Shown here piece after piece: positions 13,134 to 22,919 of a stretch of 64,000 nt of DNA. Origin of the DNA: Cololabis saira (lineage: Eukaryota; Chordata; Actinopteri; Beloniformes; Belonidae). Position numbers and translations under genes: made by a program. The DNA lies in assembly GCF_033807715.1 (NCBI RefSeq), contig NC_084591.1, positions 48,175,134 through 48,239,133 on the forward strand. The letters are read 5' to 3'. The stretch's first letter is position 1. Every line of letters begins with the position of its first letter. Under the pieces are notes generated by a model. That model had not been told where the DNA came from. It did no database searches and saw only the letters and a program-made list of their open reading frames with translations.

Positions 13134-14024
13134 AATATAAGCAGTACTGGAGTTGAGGGGGGATGAGGGGGGATGGCATCCCCCCCTGAAATAAAAACGG
13201 TCCAAATCATCCCCCCTGAAATAAAAACGGTCCAAATCATCCCCCCTGTAAAACTGCCATCCCTCCTTTCCATCCTTTATGTCATTTCATCAATGAATGT
13301 GGTTTTACTGCTATTTCAACATTTAGAAAAAAAACAGAAAAATAACTTATTTGCCAATTTTCACCTGTTTCAAGTACATTTTCACTTGAAATAAGTAGGA
13401 AAATCTGCCAGTGGGACAAGATTTATCTTCTTATTACAAGCAAAAAAATCTTGTCCCACTGTTGGGTCCCAAATCAACATTTACATAAATTCCTAACGAG
13501 GAAAGACACAGAGACTGTTGGAAATTATTTTTTAACGCACTTCTGCAGAAGGGGGGAGAGCAGAGGAGTTGCAGGGAAACGTGGCCCTCATTGAGAACTC
13601 CTGAGCTTCCCCAAGGTCCTCCTCCTGCATGATGCTTTTATTGAGAAACTTGACAGGAAAAGACCATATAAGGACAGTCAACAGTGAATAGACAGTGGAC
13701 AATTGGAAGAAAACAGGAATCAGACGGAGGAAAACAGACATCAAGGTTAAAAAGGTCACACATTGTGAAACAGACACCTTTAGTTAAAAGATAAATCATG
13801 ACATTGTCAGTTAAAGAGGAACGGGAAGTCTTGGACAGATGCGTCGAGCTAACCTTTAGTTAACCTTACAATTCCCTCCTGTTGTTCTTTTGAAACTTCA
13901 ACTAATATCCGCCCATTAGGCTTAGGATATGAGCATAAACAAAATGAAACAGTTTACGTTCCAGTGTCATCATAGACATCCTTGTCATCAGTTAGAGTTC
14001 GTTGGAGTTGTTGGTAAATAGACC

Positions 14025-14288
14025 TCAGAATACTGGACTAAGGAAGTTTGCAATGGTCCTTTGGACCATTGCACGGAGACACAGAATGATACAGGTAGTG
14101 AAAACACAGAACAGTATGAACGGAATCATAATTTTAGTCATTATGTCAGTCCAGTGGCCTGAGGTCAGCCAGGACCAAAAGGTGGTACCTGCTGAGCGTC
14201 TGTCTTCTGACACAACTTTGGCCAACTGACGTAATTCGGCTATAGCTTTGGTAATATTACGTATGTAAGTAAAGAGTTTGAGGAACAA
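14025..14288 (-). pseudogene. Retroviral Env transmembrane-subunit remnant
   Basis: The 87-codon minus-strand frame has an amphipathic stretch (YIRNITKAIAELRQL), a tryptophan-rich membrane-proximal patch (FWSWLTSGHW) and then a hydrophobic membrane span of about 22 residues followed by basic residues. This is the layout of the C-terminal part of a retroviral TM subunit. No initiator codon is visible and the upstream frame is interrupted. Confidence 0.6.
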
Positions 14289-14627
14289 TTCCTAACATGT
14301 CCGCACGACTCATTAGTGGAAAAGTTTCTTCCTTCTCTCGGACTCCTCTCCAGCTTGTTGCAGCCAGTCAGTTTGGGCTAGTCATCTTCTTCAGGCCCGT
14401 GGCTGGTGAGTAGGCGTCAGATGACTTCTTCAGCAGACAAGGGTTTTGATACCGTCCCACTTCCGGCCTACTCAGGGTCTGGAAAGTTTTCTACTAGATT
14501 TCACTGTGACTGGTGAACCCACGCAAATCGTTCAGCAGCCTTTACTGCTGTCGGTGTCGTGATCTGGACAACAAAAGGGACCGTCCCGACGGGGAGATGA
14601 CCTTTCACCACTCAAATCAGGATCTGG

Positions 14628-14861
14628 TCACCCAGTTTCAGCAGTTCCTGCATAGGAGAGAGAGAGAAGAAAGCAGCAGCTCACAAGAACTTTGAACATT
14701 TTTCCAGCAAACAATTTACTCATCCACATCGAGAGTGGATCTTCCTCTTCGGTTTTCTCTTGCCATGGTTCTCCCTCCAATAGAGGGAGTTGGAACGGGC
14801 GACCATGCACCACCCAAAGGGTGTGACGATTCTTATGTACATTTCGACTAATGGCCGGCAT
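14628..14861 (-). pseudogene. Possible Env leader fragment
   Basis: A 77-codon frame ends in a hydrophobic stretch (VLVSCCFLLSLSYAG) that looks like a signal peptide. Its position upstream of the TM remnant fits an Env amino terminus. It has no other recognisable motif, so the call depends on context. Confidence 0.35.
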
Positions 14862-15166
14862 TCAGGTCATGGTTTTCCAGTTTCTTCCATGGTTTTCCTG
14901 CGCCTTAGCTTAACAGTGCCATTAGTTCATTCCAAGTATTGTCCACTTCTGGACAACTCAATGAAATCCAAATGGATAACTTCAAATGGATAGGTCCCTT
15001 GGGGACTATTGTCCACTTCTGGACAGCTCAATGAAATCCAAATGGATAACTTCAAATGGATAGGTCCCTTGGGGACACTGACCTCTTTTAGGTCTCATAT
15101 TGCCTTACGTGTTGTATCTGCAACATATTAGACAGCTCCTACAAAAAAAAATTTAAAAGTAGGTAT

Positions 15167-15364
15167 TTAGTCCTGGTGATGTACCATACCCTGCCTCCCT
15201 CCTGTTGAGACATGGAACTCCAATGGCTCAACCCAGCCACCAGGGGGAACAAATCCCTTGGGAGCACCGGTTTGCTTCGCACCACACAGAGGCCTTTCTA
15301 GAGTTACAGTAGCACCTTCATTTAGCCAAATGTCTTTCTCTCTTTGTGGAGCATTGTTTTGCAT
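15167..15364 (-). pseudogene. Unrecognised frame in the retroviral remnant
   Basis: A 65-codon minus-strand frame containing DIWLNEGATVTL and a glycine/proline-rich turn (FVPPGGW). It lies in the env-side part of the retroviral remnant. I do not recognise a domain. Confidence 0.3.
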
Positions 15365-16278
15365 GTCAATTAAAATTTGCGTTGGATGTCAACAGGGTTA
15401 GGGGTCTCGTTGTCATCATCCTCTTCTTCTTGTTTCTCGCCAGTGTCCTGACTTCTCCTCAGATGGGGAACTAAGTGGTTCTCCCATTTCTGAGAATTGC
15501 ACCTGGCAGGAGGTTTGACTTAATGATCCTCTAGGGTCGGTTATCTCTATGTCCCTCAGATCCCCCCGCCGTCACCTTAGATTACTTGGTGTGGCAAAAC
15601 CTGTTAAATTCTGTCTCCTACCTTAGTCAAGGACTACATAATTTTCTTATTTCAACCCAAGTGGGTTATTGTTTTATTAAAGTAACAACACACAAGTTAA
15701 TAACATAACGGTCCAGTGACAAAACGGTTAATCACATAACAGTCCTGGCCTTTCATGCTCGGTTGTCTCACACACAAAACTGTCCGTGCAGCAACTCTCC
15801 TGCAACGTAAAACAGTAGTTCCTGGTGAACCTATATATCTAAACAATAACTCATTGTCACAAAACCCTCTCCACACTGATCACATCTAGTGTGCACTCAG
15901 AGTTCCTCTTTTTCTAAAAGAATTGCTCAACAGGTTTGTTTCTTCTCCATACACCCCTTTCTGTGTAAAATGTCACTGACATGCATTTGACAGTAGGTTC
16001 ATGAACACGCCCTTCTACTGTATCTAAAAATACAGCGGTGCTCATTTTACGGGACGAAACCCAACCTGATGAAGCTGTCAATCATCAGTACGTGATTTTA
16101 CGACAGACAAAATAAAGAAAAAATATTGATATGTTTCACGCCAATCATACACATGTCATACTCACAATGGCAAGAATCACATTTCTATACGATCAAAACA
16201 TACAGAGACCCGGTGAAATACAGCACTGCAAAAGTAATCTGCAACCATTCGAATGGTGAATTAACCCAATTTGACAAT

Positions 16279-16529
16279 TCTACGACACCACGCCTCTATG
16301 GCCCGGCCGACAGGACAGAGAGGACACGGAGTTTCAGTGCAGAACTGTTTTATTTACCACACGTGCACAAACACAGCACCAGACAGCTCAGCAGCTCCAG
16401 CAGCAGACGAGAGAACCCTTGCTGCTCTGCAGCCCCGCCTTATGAAGGCAGGCAGAGTGGAGAGGTTGATTGGGGCCACCTGTGCCCCAATCAACCTGAG
16501 TGGCTGCAGCTCCTCCACCCTGCCACACA
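16279..16529 (-). repeat. 3' LTR of the small LTR element
   Basis: Matches 17376-17626 closely from GACAGGACAGAGAGG to CCACACA. Its distal 30 bases (CTACGACACCACGCC region) do not match the other copy, so the exact left boundary is uncertain. Confidence 0.7.
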
Positions 16530-16544
16530 CCCCCATCGCCAACC

Positions 16545-17348
16545 TCAGGCCGGGGTCCATCCGGCCGAGCCAACTCCCCCCCGCCCCCCTCGGAGCGGGA
16601 GAGGAAGCCAGGAACCGCAGACTGCGCCTCCGGGCCTTCCCGGTTCGGCCGACCGCTGGGGCCGGTCGGGAGGTCGTCCTCGGCGACGGGCCGACCACAG
16701 AGCCCGGTCGGGAGGTCGCCCTCGGCGTAACCGCCGAGAACGCCGCTCTCGGGACCGGGCCCAGGGTGGCCACGGGCCAGACGGCATCCGTGGCCGGTGT
16801 GTGTCCAGGACCACCCCCTCCCCGACGCAGCACTGCTCCGGCCGCTGGTCCGTCTCCTCCCCGATGCAGCACTGCTCCAGCAGCTGGTCTGTCTCCGCCT
16901 CGCCGACCTCAGTCTCAGCCTCCGACGCCTCCGGGACCGCATCCTCCGGGACCGCATCCTCCGGGACCGCATCCTCCGGGACCGCATCCTCCGGGACCGC
17001 ATCCTCCGGGACCACATCCTCAGGGACCGCATCCTCAGGGGCCGCATCCTCAGGGACCGCATCCTCAGGGACCGCATCCTCAGGGACCGCATCCTCAGGG
17101 ACCGCATCCTCAGGGACCGCATCCTCCGGGGCCGCCGTGGCGAACCTCAGACGTGGCGCTGGAGTGGGTCGCTCCGCTGGTCCCGCAGCCTCTGCCTCCC
17201 GGCCTGCCGGCTGCGGCGCCAGCTGCGGCGCCAGCAGCGCTTCCAGCGCTGTGAGCTGCTGCTCACCCTGGCCCTGAAGCACGGCTGCCAGGTCGGCCAT
17301 TGCTCGGGCCAGTGCCTCCAGGGCCCGCTCCGTGCCTCCCTTCTCCAT
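16545..17348 (-). CDS. Gag-like protein with PEDAV tandem repeats
   Basis: The ATG at 17348-17346 opens 267 codons directly after the 5' LTR and primer site, the usual place for gag. Residues 1-50 (MEKGGTERALEALARAMADL onward) form a predicted alpha-helical, coiled-coil-like segment. Next comes a proline/alanine linker, then about 14 five-residue units, mostly PEDAV, then an acidic Glu/Ala segment with two EQCCIGE/EQCCVGE motifs, and an Arg-rich tail. No zinc knuckle or enzyme domain is seen. An open frame of this length in a GC-rich element may be real or partly chance; expression is unknown. Confidence 0.45.
   Translation of the reverse strand: MEKGGTERALEALARAMADLAAVLQGQGEQQLTALEALLAPQLAPQPAGREAEAAGPAERPTPAPRLRFATAAPEDAVPEDAVPEDAVPEDAVPEDAVPEDAAPEDAVPEDVVPEDAVPEDAVPEDAVPEDAVPEDAVPEASEAETEVGEAETDQLLEQCCIGEETDQRPEQCCVGEGVVLDTHRPRMPSGPWPPWARSRERRSRRLRRGRPPDRALWSARRRGRPPDRPQRSAEPGRPGGAVCGSWLPLPLRGGRGGVGSAGWTPA
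16925..17135. repeat. 15-bp coding minisatellite (PEDAV units)
   Basis: About 14 copies of GGGACCGCATCCTCM. The 15-bp length keeps the minus-strand frame open, and two sub-variants (CCGGG and CAGGG) form separate blocks, suggesting two rounds of expansion. Confidence 0.88.
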
Positions 17349-17375
17349 CCCGTCGGGCCCCACATTGGGCGCCAG

Positions 17376-17626
17376 TGTAGCAAGGCTAGTGCTACGGGGC
17401 CCGACCGACAGGACAGAGAGGACACGGAGTTTCAGTGCAGAACTGTTTTTTTACCACACGTGCACAAACACAGCACCAGACAGCTCAGCAGCTCCAGCAG
17501 CAGACGAGAGAACCCTTGCTGCTCTGCAGCCCCGCCTTATGAAGGCAGGCAGAGTGGAGAGGTTGATTGGGGCCACCTGTGCCCCAATCAACCTGAGTGG
17601 CTGCAGCTCCTCCACCCTGCCACACA
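17376..17626 (-). repeat. 5' LTR of the small LTR element
   Basis: Plus-strand ends are TGTAGCAAGG and CCACACA, giving TG...CA termini. It is followed by CCCAC at 17627-17631, the same pentamer that precedes the retroviral terminus at 13460. Confidence 0.8.
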
Positions 17627-17963
17627 CCCACTGGCAGATTTTTCTACTTATTTCAAGTGAAAATCTACTTGAAACAGGTGAAAATTGTCATATTGACAGA
17701 ATCATATTGATAAGTTCAGAAAAGTGTTTTTTATTGTTGTGTTTGATGTATTTGATGTAAGCCCAGTGGATATTTAAAGCTTACAGAAGGCTGCATTTAA
17801 CTGCTGCTATGTCATTCCTGCAGTATTTCTGCAGGTGTTTTGGTCACTGCTATTATTTGTAATATATTATATTATTTGTAATCAGCACAAATTATCTGTC
17901 CCCATATGATAAAATCCACCATCCCCGCTGATTTCTTTTCACAACTCGAGTACTGAATATAAG

Positions 17964-18110
17964 AGATACATCTGGTAGCCAGGGTTGGAAATCCTTAGCT
18001 AAGTTATCGTCTGGGACAGCTAGCCTCTTTTTCTTTTTTGGCATCTTCTTCTATTTGTCTTATTAGTGCCACGGCTGCGCCACGTGGCACTCCTCCTCCA
18101 TTGAGCTTCG
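17964..18110. other. Hairpin-headed start of a dispersed repeat
   Basis: Unassigned sequence containing the inverted repeat AGTGCCACGGCTGCGCCACG followed by TGGCACT near 18065-18090. This looks like the head of the repeat that fills 18110-19672. Confidence 0.4.
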
Positions 18111-19672
18111 CAAACTAACACATTTCCAAACTAATGGGGAGATTTTCCCATGTAAGTGAATGGGGCAGAATGTAACACTGGGGATGGGAGGAGGTTGGAA
18201 AAACTCCAAATTCACCTTTTTTCTGAGTCACGTATCTTTCTCATACTTGCACGTAGAAACGTCAATTCAAACTTCAAAACGGAGGAAAACTTCTCTTCTC
18301 TCTCCAAACCCGAAACTGTTTTTTCCTAAAATGTACACTTTTCAAGATATGAGCCCTCAAGCGAGGACTGGAAATCACTTTTTTGTCAAATCTTCAGTGC
18401 GGTTCTAATTGATCAGAGTGAGGAAAGATTAAAAAAATGAACATAAATTTTATTTGTAACTCGAGCTCACGGGCAAACCGTAAAAGCTAGAAAGATAATT
18501 TTTGGTCAGAATGTAGACATAGATGTTGAGATTCAAATAATGTGACTTTGACAGGCGTGGTGTGCACAAAATTTAAACGGGGGGGCCAACAGACACGCCA
18601 ATTCCTGCCTCTGTCTCCATTGACTCTAATGTTAAAAAAACTTTTCTTCAAAAAAATCTCACTTTTGTTTTCGAATTGCCGTTACTAACACATTTTAAGG
18701 AATATCTGTATGAAAATAACATTTACAGAATGTTCTGGGTTCTCCGTTTCTCACGATGTTTTCATTTTTCTGCTAAGAGCTACGGTTTGACCCCAAAGTG
18801 GAGTGATTTCAGGTTTGTCACAACCGGAAATCCAGCTGAGTCATTCCCGCTCCCTCTGTATCAGGTTCTTGTTGCCCCTAGCAACCAGAGCTCAGCTGTA
18901 CTGATTAGACTGACCCAGACCTGGTCACATGACCCAGTCATTACAGACTTCATGTAATATAACCTGGAAAATGGAGAAATCTGAACCCTGACCTTTTGAC
19001 CTTACATGATCCCCAGTCCTGCTGGGAACAGGTTCATGGGATATATATGTATATTATTATTATTATAAATATAAATATTTACATTTGTATATTATATATA
19101 CAAATTAGCCCCGCCCCTTCTTCTGATTGGCCGATACGTTAAAGTCCAATATCTTTTGAATGGTTTGACATAGAGAGTCATGGGTGATGTCATATTACTC
19201 AGTCTCGAGTCCTTGACCTTCATTGGTGCAAATTAGCCCCTCCCCTTCTTCTGATTGGCCGATACATTATAGTCCAATATTTTTTGAATGGTTTGACATA
19301 CAGAGTCATGGGTCATGTCATATTACTCAGTCTCGAGTCCTTGACTTTCATTGGTGCAAATTAGCCCCGCCCCTTCTTCTGATTGGCCGATACGTTAAAG
19401 TCCAATATCTTTTGAATGGTTTGACATACAGAGTCATGGGTGGTGTCATATTACTCAGTATCGAGTCCTTGACCCTCATTGGTGCAAATTAGCCCCGCCC
19501 CTTCTTCTGATTGGCCGATACGTTATAGTCCAATATCTTTTGAATGGTTTGACATACAGAGTCATGGGTGGTGTCATATTACTCAGTATCGAGTCCTTGA
19601 CCCTCATTGGTGCAAATTAGACCCACCCTTTCTTCCGATTGGCCGATACGTTATAGTCCAATATCTTTTGAA
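18065..19672 (+). repeat. Dispersed repeat ending in a 128-bp tandem array
   Basis: A noncoding repeat with a hairpin head (near 18065) and a tail of tandem modules. The motif GAATGGTTTGACATAGAGAG and the segment GCCCCGCCCCTTCTTCTGAT are shared with the AGGGCCC-headed repeats at 26963-30470 and 56347-56735. The two families therefore carry the same internal module behind different heads. Confidence 0.55.
19101..19672 (+). repeat. 128-bp tandem repeat, 4.5 units
   Basis: Units start at 19101, 19229, 19357, 19485 and 19613, exactly 128 bp apart, each beginning CAAATTAGCCCCGCCCCTTC. Unit differences are few. The length is not a multiple of three, and open frames through it are not conserved as protein. 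Confidence 0.92.
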
Positions 19673-20126
19673 TGAAAAAGACTGCTGTAACACATTATCA
19701 CTAGAAGGCACAAATTCATAGATAAAAGCTTGTAAAGAGTAAATTAAATTGTATCTGACAAACACACATTCTTCTCCTGCATTATATGGAAAAATATATT
19801 TTTTTAAACCTCTTTATGATGGATTTGTTTGAAATAAATGAGTAGCATGATATATTATGGTTTGATGTTAGTGAGTATTCAAGTTGGTGCAGTGTGATTC
19901 TGACAGACGGACATAAATTCAGTCAAGATGAGAAGGAGTGAATTACCAGAAAGTCAATTATGACATTTTTGTCAAAATTGAGCAATTGGAAAATGATTTA
20001 CTGTACGGTATATGTTTATTTTCAGTGAGCTTAGAAAAACATGAGTGCAGCTTTCTCTCCTCCTGCTTCCCTTTTCTGTCAATCGTGAACCCTCTTGAGA
20101 AACCCGGGCTGTGGTTACTGTTACAC
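19673..20126. other. Unassigned sequence before the CA repeat
   Basis: AT-rich sequence without recognisable genes or element ends. Confidence 0.3.
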
Positions 20127-20228
<102 letters not shown>

Positions 20229-20324
20229 GCAGCAACGGTGTGATGCAAGACTTTGTAGAAGAGTGTAAGAACTGTTGCCTCAGACTTGAAGGAGATTCAC
20301 TGGCTGAGAAAATGAAAACTGAGG

Positions 20325-20388
20325 AAACTAGAACTCCATTTAGCAGAATATTAAAGCTTTAATATTCTGCTAAATGGAGTTCTAGTTT
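20325..20388. repeat. Perfect 64-bp palindrome with no spacer
   Basis: Two 32-bp arms meet at the centre AAGCTT (20354-20359) with no mismatch and no loop. The left arm begins AAACTAGAACTCC and the right arm ends GGAGTTCTAGTTT. The match stops abruptly outside 20325-20388. Confidence 0.95.
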
Positions 20389-20624
20389 AGATTAATTCAC
20401 TAATCTCCTTTTCTGGCAGCTAGTTACTGGAAAACATTTCTTCTTCGTGAGAATCATAAATAATATTTAGCATAAAAAATGTAAGCGCTCTGAATAATTA
20501 TTAGCTGTGGTCGTGTTTGCAGTTTTTATAAATGACAAGGATTTAATTTATAAAAACTTAGTAGCTGTCATCAGAGGTGTCAAAAGTATTCACCTTCATT
20601 ATTCAAGTAGAAGTATAGATACTA

Positions 20625-21153
20625 ACGGGGCACGGTGGTGCAGCAGGTAGTGCAGCCGTCTCACAGCAAGAAGGTCCTGGGTTCGATTCCCGCCGGGGAC
20701 GCTGTGGGTGCTGAAGTGCGTGTTAGTTCCCCCATGACTTCACCACCACACCCTGGGTGGGGTTGGTGAAAGGATCTTTCTGTGTGGAGTTTGCATGTTC
20801 TCCCCGTGTTCTCCTGGGTAGCTAATGTTCTCTACCCTCACAAAAACAGGCACACAGTCCTGGGCTATACTGCCCCCTCTGGCCAACCGGGGAACAGATG
20901 GGGTGGGGAGGATCCAGCCAGAATAACGTGATCCTTCCACACGCTACGTCCGGCTGGAGAATCCTCACCCTGTCTGGTGAAAAGATGCGGCCTGCTCACT
21001 CCTCAGGTTAAGGAGGAGACCTGAGCTCAGTGCAGGGCCCTCCCGGGGTTGGTAGAGGATGGAAATGCACAGGACTGTTACTTAGATAGGAGCACTGGGT
21101 GATATAATGGGAAAAACACCGGGATAAAAATATTTAAAAAAAAGAAAAAAAAA
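20625..21153 (+). mobile_element. tRNA-derived SINE
   Basis: Flanked by identical 16-bp duplications AGAAGTATAGATACTA (20609-20624 and 21154-21169) and ending in an A-rich tail. The head has Pol III promoter boxes: an A-box-like GTGGTGCAGCAGGTA (20636-20650) and a canonical B box GGTTCGATTCC (20680-20690). The motif GTGTGGAGTTTGCATGTTCT follows, as in well-known fish tRNA-SINEs. It inserted into hAT copy A after that copy formed; copy B lacks it. Confidence 0.92.
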
Positions 21154-21169
21154 AGAAGTATAGATACTA

Positions 21170-21730
21170 GAGTTTAAAAATACTCCTGTAGAAGTTGAAG
21201 TATCAACTCAAGTTTTTTACTCAAGTAAAAGTATAAAAGTACTGGTTTCAAAACTACTTAAAGTATAAAAGTAAAAGTAATGTAAGGGTGAAAAAAGCCA
21301 TTAAGGACAAAAGCCATTGAAAATGAATGCATCTTAGTATAATGTAAATATATTAAAGAAGCATATATGTGTACTATTGAGCATTAACATGTGTTTCAGA
21401 GAGCAGGAGATATGATGACTAGTTGCCTATAAGTATTGTAATGGTGCAAAAAGTCAAACTTCTGAGGCATGTTATCATTTATCCTAACTTTTATTAAAAT
21501 GTACATCCAAGTTAGTTACATATGGAAATGAAACGACTGTAAACAAACACCACACTGGTATTAATAACTTTTTTTCCCTCTCCCATTTTTGTTTTTGTCA
21601 CTTTTTAAGTTAATAAATATAAAAAAATATAAAAAGATCAGAAAGTAAAAGGGAGGATCGATCCGTCGATTTAACAAACACTTTATACATCAGATCTGCA
21701 TCAGTCAAGCACAGAATATTTAACAAAGAG
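21170..21730 (-). other. hAT copy A 3' terminal region
   Basis: Noncoding sequence between the transposase stop codon and the left terminus. It includes TACTCAAGTAAAAGTAT-like subterminal repeats typical of hAT transposase-binding regions (inference). Confidence 0.6.
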
Positions 21731-22086
21731 TTACCAATAGGCTTGGTTCAGCCGCAAAAGCAACTGGTTCTCAAAGTTCTTTGAGCCAATGCAGGCTCTT
21801 CTTGGCCTGAAGATCAGCCCTGCAACACTAGACAGTCTTTCACATGCTGCTGAGGCAGGGAGTGCCGTATTAAGCTTCAGTGATAGCTGGCACACAGCTG
21901 GGAAGGACTTGAGTAGCTCTACCGTGTCTCCGGGGCAGCCCAGGTACGCATCCAACTGCTGGGTCCTTTCAACAGGGCTGGTCTTCTTCAAGGAGGAAAA
22001 GAAGTCCTCTTCCTCAGAGGAGTGGGAGCCTTCGCTGACGGGATTCTCGGCCTGACAGTCCAAGTGGCTTCTGATATAGTCAAGAC
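21731..22086 (-). pseudogene. hAT transposase last exon, hATC dimerisation domain (copy A)
   Basis: Acceptor TTCCACAG then GLDYIRSHLDCQAENPV, an acidic Ser/Glu linker (SHSSEEEDFFSSLKK) and the conserved hATC core NTALPASAACERLSSVAGL followed by RRACIGSKNFENQLLLRLN to the stop. This C-terminal block mediates transposase dimerisation in hAT enzymes. Copies B and C read ACGRLFSVAG, so each has its own substitutions in the conserved ERLFS motif. Confidence 0.88.
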
Positions 22087-22161
22087 CTGTGGAATAAAAA
22101 CATTTTGGATAATTTATATTTAGATTATATGACAGTATTGTAATAGTGTACTGGATATTGG

Positions 22162-22165
22162 TGTG

Positions 22166-22255
<90 letters not shown>
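22162..22255. repeat. (GT)n microsatellite in the copy A last intron
   Basis: About 46 GT units. The same intron of copy B holds a shorter (CA)n run (54743-54792), so the repeat pre-dates the two copies and has since changed length. Confidence 0.95.
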
Positions 22256-22256
<1 letters not shown>

Positions 22257-22348
22257 AAATCATTGAAACCAGTCATTTTCAAACTAATTTCACTGTCTCC
22301 ATAAAAATGACACGTAATTGAGGGGAAGGTGAGAACTGAGACACTTAC

Positions 22349-22665
22349 CAAGTTTGAGGATATTTTCGTCACTTGTCCAGCAGGTCTTAAATTATGGAAC
22401 TAGAATGGCTGCGGCTATCAGCTCTGGATCTGCAAGCATCTCTCCGAAGCGTTTTTCAAGGCCTGAAACAAGTGCAGCGATCAAAGGCTCACAGAACTTG
22501 GAGGAGACTTGAAGGTGCTGGAGCTTGGTCCTTAGGAGAGTTATGGTGGGGACCAACCATCCCATCTGCACACTGGTTTCTCCCTGGAGAACATCAAGTG
22601 CCTTTGCAACTGGGCTCATTGTCTTCGCATACTCTGCAAGAAATGCAAGTTCCACTGGAGTAAAC
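22349..22665 (-). pseudogene. hAT transposase penultimate exon (copy A)
   Basis: Acceptor TTGTACAG and donor GTAAGTGTC bound the exon. It reads RFTPVELAFLAEYAKTMSPV through QMGWLVPTITLLRTKLQHL to ELIAAAILVP, then an in-frame TAA, then continues FKTCWTSDENILKLG to the donor. The residues after the stop still match the expected hAT pattern, so the TAA is a nonsense mutation. Copy B has the same TAA. Confidence 0.8.
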
Positions 22666-22919
22666 CTGTACAAAGAAGGAAAAAAACAATATGGAACATT
22701 TAGCCTACTTGATGTAGCACCTTCAACTGGAGGAACTGATCATTAAAAAGGAAACATATTATCATCTGAGACTTTTAGAAATGTAGCTGTGTTCAAATCA
22801 CATCCATAGTAAATACGGAGACTGCATATTGGCATATGTTCTACGACATTCAGAGTATAAAACTGTGACTTAATCTATAATCACTTCATCAACTGAAAGG
22901 CAGAAAAGCAGACACTTAC

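Larger units (their letters stand above)
13460..16278 (-). mobile_element. Endogenous retrovirus remnant (3' half, env and LTR)
   Basis: An LTR-like terminus begins TGTTGGGTCCC at 13460, next to the pentamer CCCAC (13455-13459). Reading leftward on the minus strand, degraded env-like frames (15364-14025) are followed by LTR-like sequence. I see no gag or pol and no matching second LTR, so the 5' half is missing. Stops and gaps break the env region throughout. The env TM segment places it with retroviruses of the gamma/epsilon type only tentatively. Confidence 0.6.
16279..17626 (-). mobile_element. Small nonautonomous LTR retrotransposon
   Basis: Two directly repeated LTRs (about 16279-16529 and 17376-17626, near 251 bp) flank an 846-bp interior. 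On the minus strand the right copy is the 5' LTR, beginning TGTGTGGCAGGG and ending TTGCTACA. It is followed one base later by a primer-binding-like site TGGCGCCCAATGTGG (17360-17374). A purine-rich tract, GCGATGGGGG, directly precedes the left LTR. It has no protease, reverse transcriptase or integrase, so it must use other elements' enzymes. The outer 30 bp of the left LTR are diverged. Confidence 0.75.
13142..17955. mobile_element. hAT-like MITE split by an LTR-element insertion
   Basis: Begins CAGTACTGGAGTTGAG and ends with the inverse CAACTCGAGTACTG. Identical octamers AATATAAG flank it at 13134-13141 and 17956-17963. Left half 13142-13459 and right half 17632-17955 together match, in reverse, an unsplit relative at 57242-57996. 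The insertion lies inside the motif TTGTCCCACTGGCAG. No coding capacity of its own. Confidence 0.85.

Noticed and set aside
20625..20700. Possible tRNA gene (B box GGTTCGATTCC)
   Set aside because: It is the head of a SINE with target duplications and an A-rich tail, and a proper cloverleaf is not kept.
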